64,000 nt of DNA from Zoogloeaceae bacterium (GCA_024235595.1 JACKMC010000003.1:62001-126000), one strand, 5' to 3'; counted from the stretch's first letter, positions 37,321 to 46,224 are shown. Notes: generated by a model not told the origin, from the sequence alone. A program made the numbers and translations.

Positions 37321-38490
37321 ATGCCACACCCCTTTTCCCAAGGCGACGCCGAGAACGCCGGTCCGACGCTGAAACTTGCGCGCGCGCTGATCCGCCGTCG
37401 CTCGGTCACGCCTGAAGACGCGGGCTGTCTCGAACTGATCGCGGAACGCCTCGCAAGAATCGGCTTCACCCTCGAGCGCATCGATTCGGGTGATACCTGC
37501 AACCTCTGGGCGCGACGTGGCACGAGCGCTCCGCTGCTCTGCTTCGCGGGCCATACCGATGTCGTCCCGACCGGTCCGCTGGAGCAGTGGCAATCGGATC
37601 CGTTCGAACCCACCGAGCGCGACGGCATGCTCTACGGGCGCGGCGCGGCCGACATGAAGACCTCGCTGGCCGCTTTTGTCACCGCCATCGAAGTCTTCGT
37701 CGAGTCCCATCCCGGCCATCCGGGCTCGATCGCACTGCTGCTGACCTCCGATGAGGAAGGCGATGCCCGCGACGGGACCATCAAGGTCGTCGAGGCACTC
37801 GCTCGCCGCGGCGAGCGGCTCGACTACTGCATCGTCGGCGAACCGACGTCGGTCAACACCTTGGGCGACATGATCAAGAATGGCCGGCGCGGCAGCCTGT
37901 CGGGCAAGCTCACGGTCAAGGGCGTGCAGGGCCATATCGCCTATCCGCATCTTGCCCGCAACCCGATCCACATGCTCGCACCCGCGCTGGCCGAATTGGC
38001 AGCGGTGCGCTGGGACGAAGGCAGCGAGTACTTCCCGCCAACGAGCTGGCAGGTCTCGAACATCCACGGCGGTACCGGGGCCAGCAATGTCATCCCCGGC
38101 AGCGTCGAGATGCTGTTCAATTTCCGCTTCGCGCCAGTGCACACCGTCGACAGCCTCAAGAAACAGGTGCATGCCATCCTCGACCGCAATGCCGTCAACT
38201 ACGAGCTGGAATGGAACCTCTCGGGAAATCCCTTCCTCACCCCGCGCGGCACCCTCGTGAATGGCATCGCCGCGGCGATTCGGACGGTCACCGGCATCGA
38301 CACCGAGTTATCCACCACCGGTGGTACTTCCGACGGGCGCTTCATCGCAGCCATTTGCGACCAGGTGGTGGAGTTCGGCCCGGTCAACGCCTCGATTCAC
38401 AAGATTGACGAACATGTTGCGCTGAGCGCCATGGAGCCTCTCTCGGCGATCTATCGAAGCACCCTTGAAAACCTTCTTCTAGCAGACTGA
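37321..38490 (+). CDS. dapE: Succinyl-diaminopimelate desuccinylase
   Basis: Dinuclear zinc M20-family hydrolase that removes the succinyl group to give LL-diaminopimelate. The 389-residue protein contains the metal ligands in CFAGHTDVVPTGP, YGRGAADMKTSLA, SDEEGDA and YCIVGEPTSV and the C-terminal HKIDEHV. It follows pilU by 20 bases and prmB follows it by 7 bases. Confidence 0.95.
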   Translation: MPHPFSQGDAENAGPTLKLARALIRRRSVTPEDAGCLELIAERLARIGFTLERIDSGDTCNLWARRGTSAPLLCFAGHTDVVPTGPLEQWQSDPFEPTERDGMLYGRGAADMKTSLAAFVTAIEVFVESHPGHPGSIALLLTSDEEGDARDGTIKVVEALARRGERLDYCIVGEPTSVNTLGDMIKNGRRGSLSGKLTVKGVQGHIAYPHLARNPIHMLAPALAELAAVRWDEGSEYFPPTSWQVSNIHGGTGASNVIPGSVEMLFNFRFAPVHTVDSLKKQVHAILDRNAVNYELEWNLSGNPFLTPRGTLVNGIAAAIRTVTGIDTELSTTGGTSDGRFIAAICDQVVEFGPVNASIHKIDEHVALSAMEPLSAIYRSTLENLLLAD

Positions 38491-38497
38491 GCGCACC

Positions 38498-39448
38498 ATG
38501 AGCCACCAGCACGATGACGCCCCCGCCGACCATGACGACGAACACGAACATGAGATCGGTCCACTTGCCGAGCTGGTGACACTTCGCGACTGGCTGCGCT
38601 TTGCGGTCACTCGTTTCAACCGCGCCGGCATCTTCTGTGGCCATGGTCTGATCGATAGCTACGATGAGGCTGCCTACCTGCTGCTGCACACGCTGGCCTT
38701 GCCGCTCGACCGCCTCGAGCCATTTCTGGACGCGTGCATCACGACCGAGGAGCGGCGGGCGCTGCTCGAGGTCATCGAGCGGCGAGCCGAAGAACGTATT
38801 CCGGCCGCCTATCTGACCGGCGAAGCCTGGTTGGGCGATTTCCGCTTCAAGATCGACCCCCGGGTGATCATTCCTCGCTCATATTTTGCCGAACTGCTCG
38901 ACGGCGGCCTGGATCCATGGATTGGGGACCCGGCATCGATTGGCAGCGCCCTCGACATGTGCACCGGCTCGGCCTGCCTCGCCATTCTCATGGCCCATGC
39001 CTTTCCGGCGGCCAGCATCACCGCAGTAGACCTTTCCGAAGAGGCGCTCGAAGTTGCCCAGCAGAACGTCTCGGATTACCAGCTCGAGGAGCAGATCGAG
39101 CTGGTGTGCAGCGATCTGTTCGAAGCGATTCCCGATGCCCGCTTCGACCTGATCATCAGCAACCCCCCTTACGTCACCAGCGACGCGATGGCGGCGATTC
39201 CACAGGAATACCGCCATGAGCCGGCCATGGCGCTTGGCGCCGGCGACGACGGTCTCGATGTCGTGCGCAGGCTCATTTCACAGGCTGGCAGGCATCTCAC
39301 ACCGGGGGGTGTCCTCGCGGTGGAAGTTGGCCACAACCGCCATTACGTCGAATCGGCCTTTCCGTCCCTGCCCATGACCTGGCTGTCGACCAGCGACGGC
39401 GACGATCGGGTATTCCTGCTGACACGCGAGCAGTTGCAGGGATCCTGA
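38498..39448 (+). CDS. prmB: Ribosomal protein L3 N5-glutamine methyltransferase
   Basis: SAM-dependent enzyme of the HemK/PrmA-like group that methylates a glutamine side chain of ribosomal protein uL3. The 316-residue protein has SAM motif I ALDMCTGSACLAILMAHAF, the Gln-binding catalytic NPPY motif in IISNPPYVTSDAM, and a His/Asp-rich N-terminus (HQHDDAPADHDDEHEHE). PrmB rather than PrmC is favoured by its position and the PYVTSDAM extension; last gene of the dapC-dapD-pilU-dapE-prmB run. Confidence 0.88.
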   Translation: MSHQHDDAPADHDDEHEHEIGPLAELVTLRDWLRFAVTRFNRAGIFCGHGLIDSYDEAAYLLLHTLALPLDRLEPFLDACITTEERRALLEVIERRAEERIPAAYLTGEAWLGDFRFKIDPRVIIPRSYFAELLDGGLDPWIGDPASIGSALDMCTGSACLAILMAHAFPAASITAVDLSEEALEVAQQNVSDYQLEEQIELVCSDLFEAIPDARFDLIISNPPYVTSDAMAAIPQEYRHEPAMALGAGDDGLDVVRRLISQAGRHLTPGGVLAVEVGHNRHYVESAFPSLPMTWLSTSDGDDRVFLLTREQLQGS

Positions 39449-39552
39449 TACGTCATACCGCTGCGTTCGTGCGTTAGTACCCGCCGCCAATCGCAAGCTC
39501 GTGCGAGAATTCCCGCTATAGAGTCATTGGTGCGATGGCGGGCGCAAGACGC

Positions 39553-39585
39553 TGGCGATCGCCACACGGCACAAAGGGTGCCGTG
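39553..39585 (+). repeat. Palindrome and hairpin in the leader of the receiver-protein gene
   Basis: A perfect 12-base palindrome TGGCGATCGCCA (39553-39564) is followed directly by an 8-base-pair hairpin, CACGGCAC / GTGCCGTG with loop AAAGG (39565-39585). The ribosome site GGAG starts about 5 bases after the hairpin, so the structure could affect translation. No known regulator is implied. Confidence 0.5.
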
Positions 39586-39601
39586 CTGACGGAGAACCCA
39601 T

Positions 39602-40054
39602 ATGCCCCACGAACGGCCGATTCTGCTGGTCGAGGACAATCCCGACGATGAGGCCCTGACGCTGCGGGCCTTCAGCAAGAACAAGATCACGAATCCGGTG
39701 GTCGTTGCGCGCGACGGCGTCGAAGCGCTCGACTATCTCTTTTGCACCGGGCCATACAGCAATCGTGACCCGAGCTCGATGCCGGCCGTCATCCTGCTCG
39801 ATCTCAAGCTGCCGCGGATCGATGGCCTTGAAGTGCTGCGGCGAATTCGAGCCTCGGACAAGACCGCGCTGTTGCCCGTGGTGGTGCTCACGACCTCGAA
39901 GGAGCATCAGGACATCAGCGAAGCCTATCGCCTCGGGGCGAACAGCTACATTCGCAAACCGGTCGATTTCGAGCGCTTCATTCACGCTGTCGGCCAGCTC
40001 GGCCTCTACTGGCTGTCGCTCAACGAGCCGGTCGAACCGAACGGCGGAGGTTGA
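39602..40054 (+). CDS. Stand-alone response regulator (Rcp1-like receiver)
   Basis: A 150-residue protein that is only a CheY-type receiver domain. Acidic pocket Glu11-Asp12, phospho-acceptor Asp67 in ILLDLKLPRIDG, Thr97 and Lys119 in SYIRKPVDF are all present. The longer loop before Asp67 (FCTGPYSNRDPSSMP) and the LPRIDGLEVLRRI pattern are typical of the Rcp1 group that works with phytochrome-like or hybrid histidine kinases. No kinase gene is adjacent, so the partner is unknown. Single-gene unit between prmB and the isc operon end. Confidence 0.88.
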   Translation: MPHERPILLVEDNPDDEALTLRAFSKNKITNPVVVARDGVEALDYLFCTGPYSNRDPSSMPAVILLDLKLPRIDGLEVLRRIRASDKTALLPVVVLTTSKEHQDISEAYRLGANSYIRKPVDFERFIHAVGQLGLYWLSLNEPVEPNGGG

Positions 40055-40069
40055 CCACCCGCCTGCGCC

Positions 40070-40104
40070 AGGACGCCTGTCGCCATCGTCGCGGTGTGCG
40101 TCCT
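40070..40104. terminator. Possible hairpin between the receiver gene and iscX
   Basis: AGGACGC (40070-40076) pairs with GCGTCCT (40098-40104) across a 21-base interior that can form a smaller inner stem. It spans the 48-base gap between the convergent genes and touches the iscX stop codon. There is no T-run on either strand, so termination is a guess from position. Confidence 0.35.
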
Positions 40105-40297
40105 ACTCCGCCTCCTCGATCCAGGCCTGTTGAATACCCTCGAGGATCCGCTCGCCGCAGCGCGCCGGGTCGTCGTCGAACTCGGGCAGGGCAATCACCC
40201 AATTCATCAGATCGACGAAATTGAGCTTGCTCGGATCCACTTCCGGATGAGCGTCGGCCAACTGGATCGCGATCTCCTGCACTTCATTCCATTTCAT
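40103..40297 (-). CDS. iscX: Fe-S assembly protein IscX
   Basis: Small acidic regulator of IscS and possible iron donor in Fe-S assembly. The 64-residue protein matches the family length and its core: KWNEVQEIAIQLADAHPEVD, FVDLMNWVIALPEFDDDP and the C-terminal ILEGIQQAWIEE. Last gene of the isc operon; overlaps fdx by one base. Confidence 0.93.
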   Translation of the reverse strand: MKWNEVQEIAIQLADAHPEVDPSKLNFVDLMNWVIALPEFDDDPARCGERILEGIQQAWIEEAE

Positions 40298-40641
40298 CAG
40301 TGCTTGCCCTCGCTGACCATATTGATGGTGTATTTCGGAATCTCCACGACCAGCGGCACATCCGCGATGCGCGCCTGGCAGGAAAGTCTCGAGTTGGGCT
40401 CGAGTCCCCAGGCCTTGTCGAGCAGATCCTCCTCGAGTTCTTCGGCCTCACCAAGCGATTCGAACCCTTCACGAACAACGACGTGACAGGTCGTGCAGGC
40501 GCAGGATTTCTCGCACGCATGCTCGATGTCGATTCCGTTGGCAAGCAGGCTGTCGCAAATCGAGATGCCCTGCTCGGCCTCGATCACGGCGCCTTCCGGG
40601 CACAATTCCTCGTGCGGCAATACGATAAGCTGCGTCATCAA
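40297..40641 (-). CDS. fdx: Isc-type [2Fe-2S] ferredoxin
   Basis: Adrenodoxin-type ferredoxin supplying electrons to Fe-S cluster assembly on IscU. The 114-residue protein has cluster ligands Cys43, Cys49, Cys52 (ACEKSCACTTC) and Cys88 (RLSCQA), plus the extra Cys47 also found in Isc ferredoxins. Placed between hscA and iscX as in most isc operons. Confidence 0.95.
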   Translation of the reverse strand: MMTQLIVLPHEELCPEGAVIEAEQGISICDSLLANGIDIEHACEKSCACTTCHVVVREGFESLGEAEELEEDLLDKAWGLEPNSRLSCQARIADVPLVVEIPKYTINMVSEGKH

Positions 40642-40644
40642 TAC

Positions 40645-42513
40645 TCAAACCTCTAACTGGTCGATCTTCTGCCCGGTCAGCGCCGAACGTATCCCCTTGT
40701 CCATTCGCAGCGCAGCGAAATTCCCGGTTGCGCGCGAAAGCGCATCGAGCGTCTTTTTCACTTCGGCCAGGGTTCCAGCCCCGACCGCTTGGCTGAGCGC
40801 AGCAACGGCCGCATCGATCGCCGCGCGAGCGGCTTCGTCGAGCAGATCGCCATCCGTGGCAAGGGCCTGCGCGGTAGCTTCCAGCAGTCGCTCGGCCTCG
40901 ACCTGCTGCTCGCGCAGCGCGCGCCGCTGCATGTCTTCCGAAGCATGCTCGAATCCGGACTTGAGCATTTCCGCAACTTCCTGGTCGCTCAGTCCGTAGG
41001 AAGGCTTGACGATCACGTTGGCCTCGACGCCGGAAGATAGCTCGCGCGCCGACACCGACAAGAGCCCATCCGCATCGACCTGGAAGGTCACGCGAATGCG
41101 TGCGGCGCCAGCCACCATTGGTGGAATTCCCCGTAGCTCGAAGCGGGCCAGCGAACGGCAATCGCTGACGAGCTCGCGCTCGCCCTGCAGGACATGAAAG
41201 GCCATCGCCGTCTGGCCGTCCTTGAAAGTCGTGAACTCCTGCCCTCGCGCAACCGGGATCGTGGAGTTGCGGGCGATCACCTTCTCGACGAGGCCACCCA
41301 TGGTCTCGAGGCCGAGCGAGAGCGGAATCACATCCAGCAGCAGCCAGTCGTGCTCGACCGAGCGATTGCCGGCCAGCACGTTGGCTTGCATCGCGGCCCC
41401 CAGGGCAACGACCTTGTCCGGGTCGAGATTGGTGAGCGGCTCTTGCCCGAAGTATTCGCCAACCGCCCGCTGTACCTGTGGCATGCGGGTCGCACCGCCG
41501 ACCATCACCACGCCCTTGATATCCTCCGCGCGCAACCCTGCATCGCGAAGCGCCTTGCGCACAGGGGCCAGGGTCTTTGACACCAGCGGGCGTGTGATCT
41601 CGTCGAATTCGGCGCGGCTGATCGTGAGGTCCACCTGCTCGCCGCTGGACAGCCTGGCGACGATCGGCGCCTCGTCGTAGCGCGAGAGCACCTCCTTGGC
41701 CTCGCGCGCCTTCATCAACAGGCGCCGCACGTCCTCGTCGCATGGCGGGGCGATGTGTGAACGATCGATCACCCAGCAATACAGGCGCTGGTCGAAATCG
41801 TCACCGCCCAATGATGCGTCGCCATTCGTGGACAGCACTTCGAACACGCCCCGGCTGAGGCGCAGGATCGAGATGTCGAAGGTGCCGCCGCCAAGATCGT
41901 ACACTGCATAGACGCCCTCGGAGGCGTTCTCCAGGCCATAGGCGATTGCGGCCGCGGTGGGTTCGTTCAGCAACCGAAGAATCGTGAGTCCCGCGAGCTC
42001 CGCCGCATCCTTGGTGGCCTGGCGCTGTGCGTCGTCGAAGTACGCAGGAACCGTAATCACCGCCCCGGCGAGAGGCCCGCCCAGGCTCGCCTCGGCCCGC
42101 TTGCGCAGGCTACCGAGGATCTCCGCGGAGATCTCGACCGGGCTTTTGGTGCCCTGGACGGTTCGCAGGCGGACCATGCCCGGCGCATCGACGAAATCGT
42201 AGGGCATCGACTCGACATGCGCCACGTCGGCGACGCCGCGCCCCATGAAACGTTTGACCGAAACGATCGTGTTGCGTGGGTCGCGTGTCTGCGCAGCTTG
42301 CGCACGCGCACCGACCTCGACGCTTCCGTCCGCAAGATATCGCACCACGGACGGCAACATGGCCGTTCCGCTCTCGTCGTTGAGGCATACCGCAATGCTG
42401 TTGCGCACCGTCGCGACGAGCGAATTGGTGGTACCCAGGTCGATCCCCACTGCCAGTCTGTGCTGGTGGGGCTGGGTCGACATCCCGGGTTCCGAGATTT
42501 GAAGCAAAGCCAT
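40645..42513 (-). CDS. hscA: Fe-S assembly chaperone HscA
   Basis: Specialised Hsp70 that, with HscB, drives cluster release from IscU by binding its LPPVK motif. The 622-residue protein has an ATPase domain with GIDLGTTNSLVATVRN, YDLGGGTFDISIL and VGGATRMPQVQ, then a substrate-binding domain with a lid. An N-terminal extension of about 20 residues precedes the ATPase core. The ATG overlaps the hscB stop by one base. Confidence 0.96.
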   Translation of the reverse strand: MALLQISEPGMSTQPHQHRLAVGIDLGTTNSLVATVRNSIAVCLNDESGTAMLPSVVRYLADGSVEVGARAQAAQTRDPRNTIVSVKRFMGRGVADVAHVESMPYDFVDAPGMVRLRTVQGTKSPVEISAEILGSLRKRAEASLGGPLAGAVITVPAYFDDAQRQATKDAAELAGLTILRLLNEPTAAAIAYGLENASEGVYAVYDLGGGTFDISILRLSRGVFEVLSTNGDASLGGDDFDQRLYCWVIDRSHIAPPCDEDVRRLLMKAREAKEVLSRYDEAPIVARLSSGEQVDLTISRAEFDEITRPLVSKTLAPVRKALRDAGLRAEDIKGVVMVGGATRMPQVQRAVGEYFGQEPLTNLDPDKVVALGAAMQANVLAGNRSVEHDWLLLDVIPLSLGLETMGGLVEKVIARNSTIPVARGQEFTTFKDGQTAMAFHVLQGERELVSDCRSLARFELRGIPPMVAGAARIRVTFQVDADGLLSVSARELSSGVEANVIVKPSYGLSDQEVAEMLKSGFEHASEDMQRRALREQQVEAERLLEATAQALATDGDLLDEAARAAIDAAVAALSQAVGAGTLAEVKKTLDALSRATGNFAALRMDKGIRSALTGQKIDQLEV

Positions 42514-43046
42514 CAGGGTTCCAGTGCCTCGAGGGCATCGTCTATTTCGGATTCCAGCTTTCGAATGAACATCAGCCGACGCACCGTTTCGGCCGCCGCT
42601 TCGGCGTCACCGGAAGCGGACAGATGTTCGGCAAGCTCATCGTGAATCTCCGAGGCGTGCTTTCGCAGCCGCAGCAGAAGGTGGTCGAGTCCGGCACAGT
42701 CGCCCGCATCGCGAGCCTCTTCCACGGCCTCTCGCCACTCCATCTGCTCCATGAGGAAGGCGGGCGACATCGCGGTATTCGTTTCGAGCGCGGCATCCAC
42801 GCCCCGCAACTCGAGCAGGTACTGCGCCCGGGACAGGGGCGCCCGCAATGTCCGGTAGGCCTCGTTCACTCGCGTTGCCCACTGCATCGCAAGCCGTTTT
42901 TCGGCGTCCGACCGGTGGGCATGGCGGTCCGGGTGAACCCGGGACTGCAGATCGAGGTAGGCTTGCTCGAGCTTGGCAAGGTCGATCGGATACACACGAG
43001 GCAAACCGAACAGGGCGAAGAAGTCCTGCTGAAGATCTATCGACAT
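42513..43046 (-). CDS. hscB: Co-chaperone HscB
   Basis: J-domain protein that delivers IscU to HscA. The 177-residue protein has an N-terminal J domain with the HPD motif in QSRVHPDRHAHRSDAEK (about residues 34-50) and a C-terminal three-helix IscU-binding domain (FLMEQMEWREAVEEARD). It lies 28 bases after iscA. Confidence 0.95.
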   Translation of the reverse strand: MSIDLQQDFFALFGLPRVYPIDLAKLEQAYLDLQSRVHPDRHAHRSDAEKRLAMQWATRVNEAYRTLRAPLSRAQYLLELRGVDAALETNTAMSPAFLMEQMEWREAVEEARDAGDCAGLDHLLLRLRKHASEIHDELAEHLSASGDAEAAAETVRRLMFIRKLESEIDDALEALEP

Positions 43047-43074
43047 TCCGGCTCCAGATCCGGGCGAGCTGCGA

Positions 43075-43398
43075 TCAGACGTTGAAGCTTTCGCCGCAGC
43101 CGCATGCGTCCTTGACGTTCGGATTGTTGAATTGGAAGCCCTCGTTCAAGCCTTCGCGCACGAAATCGAGCTCGGTGCCGTCGAGGTAGGGCAGGCTCTT
43201 GGGATCGACCAGAACCTTGACGCCGTGACTCTCGAACACCAGGTCTTCCTCGAGCGCCTCATCAGCGAATTCGAGCTTGTACGCCATGCCGGAACATCCC
43301 GACGTTCTGACGCCAAGACGGATTCCGACGCCCTTGCCGCGCTTGCCGATGAAATTCGAAACATGCTTTGCAGCACGTTCACTGAGAGTGACAGCCAT
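43075..43398 (-). CDS. iscA: A-type Fe-S carrier IscA
   Basis: Carrier that passes clusters or iron to target proteins. Start at ATG 43398 gives 107 residues with the three conserved cysteines Cys35 (RTSGCSGMAY), Cys99 and Cys101 (DACGCGESF). It lies 11 bases after iscU in the order iscS-iscU-iscA-hscB. Confidence 0.96.
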   Translation of the reverse strand: MAVTLSERAAKHVSNFIGKRGKGVGIRLGVRTSGCSGMAYKLEFADEALEEDLVFESHGVKVLVDPKSLPYLDGTELDFVREGLNEGFQFNNPNVKDACGCGESFNV

Positions 43399-43409
43399 GG
43401 TACTTTCCT

Positions 43410-43793
43410 CTAGTCCGTGTGCTTCTTCTTGTAGTCGGCCACTGCCGCCTTGATCGCATCTTCTGCAAGAATCGAGCAGTGGATCTTCACCGGCGGCAGC
43501 GCCAGTTCTTCGGCGATCTGGGTGTTCTTGATGTCCAGTGCCTGGTCGACGGTCTTGCCCTTGACCCACTCGGTCACCAGCGAACTCGAGGCGATTGCCG
43601 AACCGCAGCCATAGGTCTTGAACTTGGCGTCTTCGATCACCCCATCCTTGCCGACCTTGATCTGCAGCTTCATCACGTCACCACATGCAGGCGCGCCGAC
43701 CATCCCGGTGCCCACGCCCTCCTCTTCCTTGCCGAATCCACCTACGTTGCGCGGATTCTCGTAGTGATCCAAAACCTTGTCGCTATATGCCAT
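43410..43793 (-). CDS. iscU: Fe-S cluster scaffold IscU
   Basis: Scaffold on which the [2Fe-2S] cluster is built. The 127-residue protein starts at ATG 43793 (MAYSDKVLDHYENPRNVG) and has ligands Cys37 (with Asp39), Cys63 and Cys106, plus the HscA-recognition motif LPPVK at 99-103. All residues needed for function are present. Confidence 0.97.
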   Translation of the reverse strand: MAYSDKVLDHYENPRNVGGFGKEEEGVGTGMVGAPACGDVMKLQIKVGKDGVIEDAKFKTYGCGSAIASSSLVTEWVKGKTVDQALDIKNTQIAEELALPPVKIHCSILAEDAIKAAVADYKKKHTD

Positions 43794-43813
43794 TTTATTC
43801 CTCCTGCTCGATA

Positions 43814-45031
43814 TCAGTGGGCTGCCCACTGCACAGTGTTTAGATCCACGCCTTCCTGAACCATTTCCCAAAGGGGCGAGAGTTCGCGCAGCTTGTCGAT
43901 CTTGCGGCGCAGCAGATCGATGGTGTAGTCGATCTCCTCTTCGGTCGTGAAGCGGCCGATCGAGAAGCGGATCGAGCTGTGCGCGAGTTCGTCGTTGCGG
44001 CCCAGCGCACGAAGCACGTAGGAAGGCTCAAGCGAAGCCGAAGTGCAGGCCGAGCCCGACGATACCGCCACATCCTTGATCGCCATGATCAGCGATTCGC
44101 CTTCGACATAGGCAAACGAGATGTTCAGGTTGTGCGGTACGCGGTTCTCGAGATCGCCGTTCACATAAACCGCTTCCATGTCCTTGAAGCCGTCGCGGAG
44201 CCGGTCGCGCAGCTTGCGCACCCGCTCGTTCTCGGCCGCCATCTCTTCGCGGGCAAGGCGAAAAGCCTCACCCATGCCGACGATCTGATGGGCCGCCAGC
44301 GTGCCCGAGCGCAGGCCACGTTCATGGCCGCCACCGTGCATCTGCGCCTCGAGCCGGACGCGCGGCTTGCGCCGCACATAGAGCGCACCGATGCCCTTGG
44401 GGCCATACGTCTTGTGGGCCGAAAACGACATCAGGTCTACCTTGAGCTGCTGCAGATCGATGTCGACCTTGCCGGTCGCCTGGGCCGCGTCGACGTGGAA
44501 CACCACGCCTCGCTCTCGACAGATCTCGCCAATCTCGGCGATCGGCTGGACCACGCCGATCTCATTGTTTACGAACATGATCGAGACCACCACGGTGTCC
44601 GGCCGGATCGCGGCCCTGAGCACATCGAGGTCGACAAGGCCGTCTTCCTTCACATCCAGATAGGTCGCTTCGAAACCTTGGCGCTCGAGCTCACGCACCG
44701 TGTCGAGCACGGCCTTGTGTTCGGTCTTTAGGGTGAGGACATGCTTGCCCTTGCCCTTGTAGAAATGCGCAGCGCCCTTGATGGCAAGGTTGTTCGACTC
44801 GGTTGCCCCGGATGTCCAGATGATCTCCTTGGCATCGGCATTGACCAGCGCCGCCACTTCGGCACGTGCGTCCTCTACGGCTTTCTCTGCCTCCCAGCCG
44901 TACGCGTGGCTGCGTGACGCCGGGTTTCCGAAGTGCTCGCAAAGAAAGGGGATCATCTTTTCCGCCACGCGCGGGTCGACCGGGGTCGTCGCCGAGTAGT
45001 CAAGATAGATGGGGAACTTCAACATCTGCAT
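43814..45031 (-). CDS. iscS: Cysteine desulfurase IscS
   Basis: PLP enzyme that takes sulfur from cysteine for Fe-S clusters and tRNA thiolation. The 405-residue protein has PLP lysine Lys207 in SFSAHKTYGPKG and the mobile catalytic Cys329 in SSGSACTSASLEPSYV, the group I IscS pattern. A second in-frame ATG two codons in (45025) is possible. It lies 33 bases downstream of another desulfurase gene and 20 bases before iscU. Confidence 0.96.
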   Translation of the reverse strand: MQMLKFPIYLDYSATTPVDPRVAEKMIPFLCEHFGNPASRSHAYGWEAEKAVEDARAEVAALVNADAKEIIWTSGATESNNLAIKGAAHFYKGKGKHVLTLKTEHKAVLDTVRELERQGFEATYLDVKEDGLVDLDVLRAAIRPDTVVVSIMFVNNEIGVVQPIAEIGEICRERGVVFHVDAAQATGKVDIDLQQLKVDLMSFSAHKTYGPKGIGALYVRRKPRVRLEAQMHGGGHERGLRSGTLAAHQIVGMGEAFRLAREEMAAENERVRKLRDRLRDGFKDMEAVYVNGDLENRVPHNLNISFAYVEGESLIMAIKDVAVSSGSACTSASLEPSYVLRALGRNDELAHSSIRFSIGRFTTEEEIDYTIDLLRRKIDKLRELSPLWEMVQEGVDLNTVQWAAH

Positions 45032-45064
45032 TCTCCGTCGCGCATACTGCGTTCAGTTCTAAGT

Positions 45065-46213
45065 TCAAGCCGATACGGCCGCAAGTCGTCCGAGCTGATC
45101 GACTATCTGAGCAAAAGTGGCCAGAAAATCATCAACTTCCTGTTCGTTGTTCGTTCTTCCAATGCTCACGCGGATCGCACCGCGCGCAGTCGTTTCATCG
45201 ACCCCCATCGCCATTAGCGTGCGCGAGGGTTCCGGGTTCGCACTCGAACAGGCGGACCCACTCGCTACGGCGAAGCCCGCTCGATCGAGCTTACCCACCA
45301 AAGTCTCGCCGTCGATTCCCGCCACCGAGAAGAAACTCGTCCCCGGCAAGCGCTCGACCTGAGCCGCAAAGACCCTCACGCCCTGCCCCACGAGGCCTCG
45401 CTCGAGGCGCGCGCGCAGCCGTTCGATGCGTTCGCTGTCGGCGCTCATCCTTCCTGCCGCCAGTTCGCATGCCTTGCCGAAACCCACGATCGCAGCGACG
45501 TTCTCCGTCCCGGAGCGCAAAGCGCGCTCCTGGCCACCCCCGGCGATCAGCGGCTCGAGCTCCACGCGCTTGTCGAGCACCAATGCGCCGGCACCGATCG
45601 GGCCGTAGACCTTGTGCGACGAGAGCGTCATCGCATTGACCCCGAGCGCCCTGAAATCGACCGGCACCTTGCCAAAGGCCTGCACTGCGTCGGTGTGCAA
45701 CCAGGCGCCGACCTGCTTCATGCGAGCGGCGAAGCCCGGCACATCCTGGATTGCGCCGCATTCGTTGTTGGCAAGCATGATCGAGGCGAATACGGGGCGC
45801 TCGCTCGCAAACTGCTCGAATCCCGCCAGCTCGATGCGCCCCTGCTCGTCGACGCCAAGGGCCCTGAGTTCCCAGCCCTGCTTGCGAAGCTGTCGGGCAG
45901 GCGCTGCCACGCAGGGGTGCTCCACCGCACTCACCCCAATCAAGCCCGGTTTCCGTGTCGCGGCGGCGCCCTTGATGAACAGGTTGTTCGCTTCCGAGCC
46001 ACCACTGGTAAAAACGACTTCCGTAGGATGGGCATTGACCGCTTCGGCGACCCGCTGACGCGCCTCATCGATCGCCTGGCGCGCCCTTCGGCCGTACTCG
46101 TGACGACTGGAGGCGTTGCCGAACCGCTCACGCAGGAAGGGCAGCATCGCCTCCAGCACCAGCGGATCGATCGGCGTGGTCGCGTTGTGATCGAGATAGA
46201 CGGGCGCGAACAT
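45065..46213 (-). CDS. Second cysteine desulfurase (NifS/IscS group I)
   Basis: A 382-residue PLP desulfurase lying between iscR and iscS. Key residues are intact: His98-type EHPCVAAPA region, Asp-Ala-Val-Gln at 175-178, PLP Lys201 in LSSHKVYGPIG and catalytic Cys322 in ASGSACSSANPEPS. It is clearly diverged from the IscS beside it (for example TDAVQAFGKVPVD against VDAAQATGKVDID), so it is not a recent duplicate. Start at ATG 46213, 11 bases after iscR. Its role could be sulfur supply to a different acceptor; NifS-like activity is family knowledge, the specific target is unknown. Confidence 0.9.
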   Translation of the reverse strand: MFAPVYLDHNATTPIDPLVLEAMLPFLRERFGNASSRHEYGRRARQAIDEARQRVAEAVNAHPTEVVFTSGGSEANNLFIKGAAATRKPGLIGVSAVEHPCVAAPARQLRKQGWELRALGVDEQGRIELAGFEQFASERPVFASIMLANNECGAIQDVPGFAARMKQVGAWLHTDAVQAFGKVPVDFRALGVNAMTLSSHKVYGPIGAGALVLDKRVELEPLIAGGGQERALRSGTENVAAIVGFGKACELAAGRMSADSERIERLRARLERGLVGQGVRVFAAQVERLPGTSFFSVAGIDGETLVGKLDRAGFAVASGSACSSANPEPSRTLMAMGVDETTARGAIRVSIGRTNNEQEVDDFLATFAQIVDQLGRLAAVSA

Positions 46214-46224
46214 GACAGGCCTGC

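Noticed and set aside
39555..39562. GCGATCGC core, resembling the HIP1 repeat of cyanobacteria, upstream of an Rcp1-like receiver
   Set aside because: A single copy in GC-rich DNA is expected by chance; the flanking genes are plainly betaproteobacterial, so there is no case for transfer.
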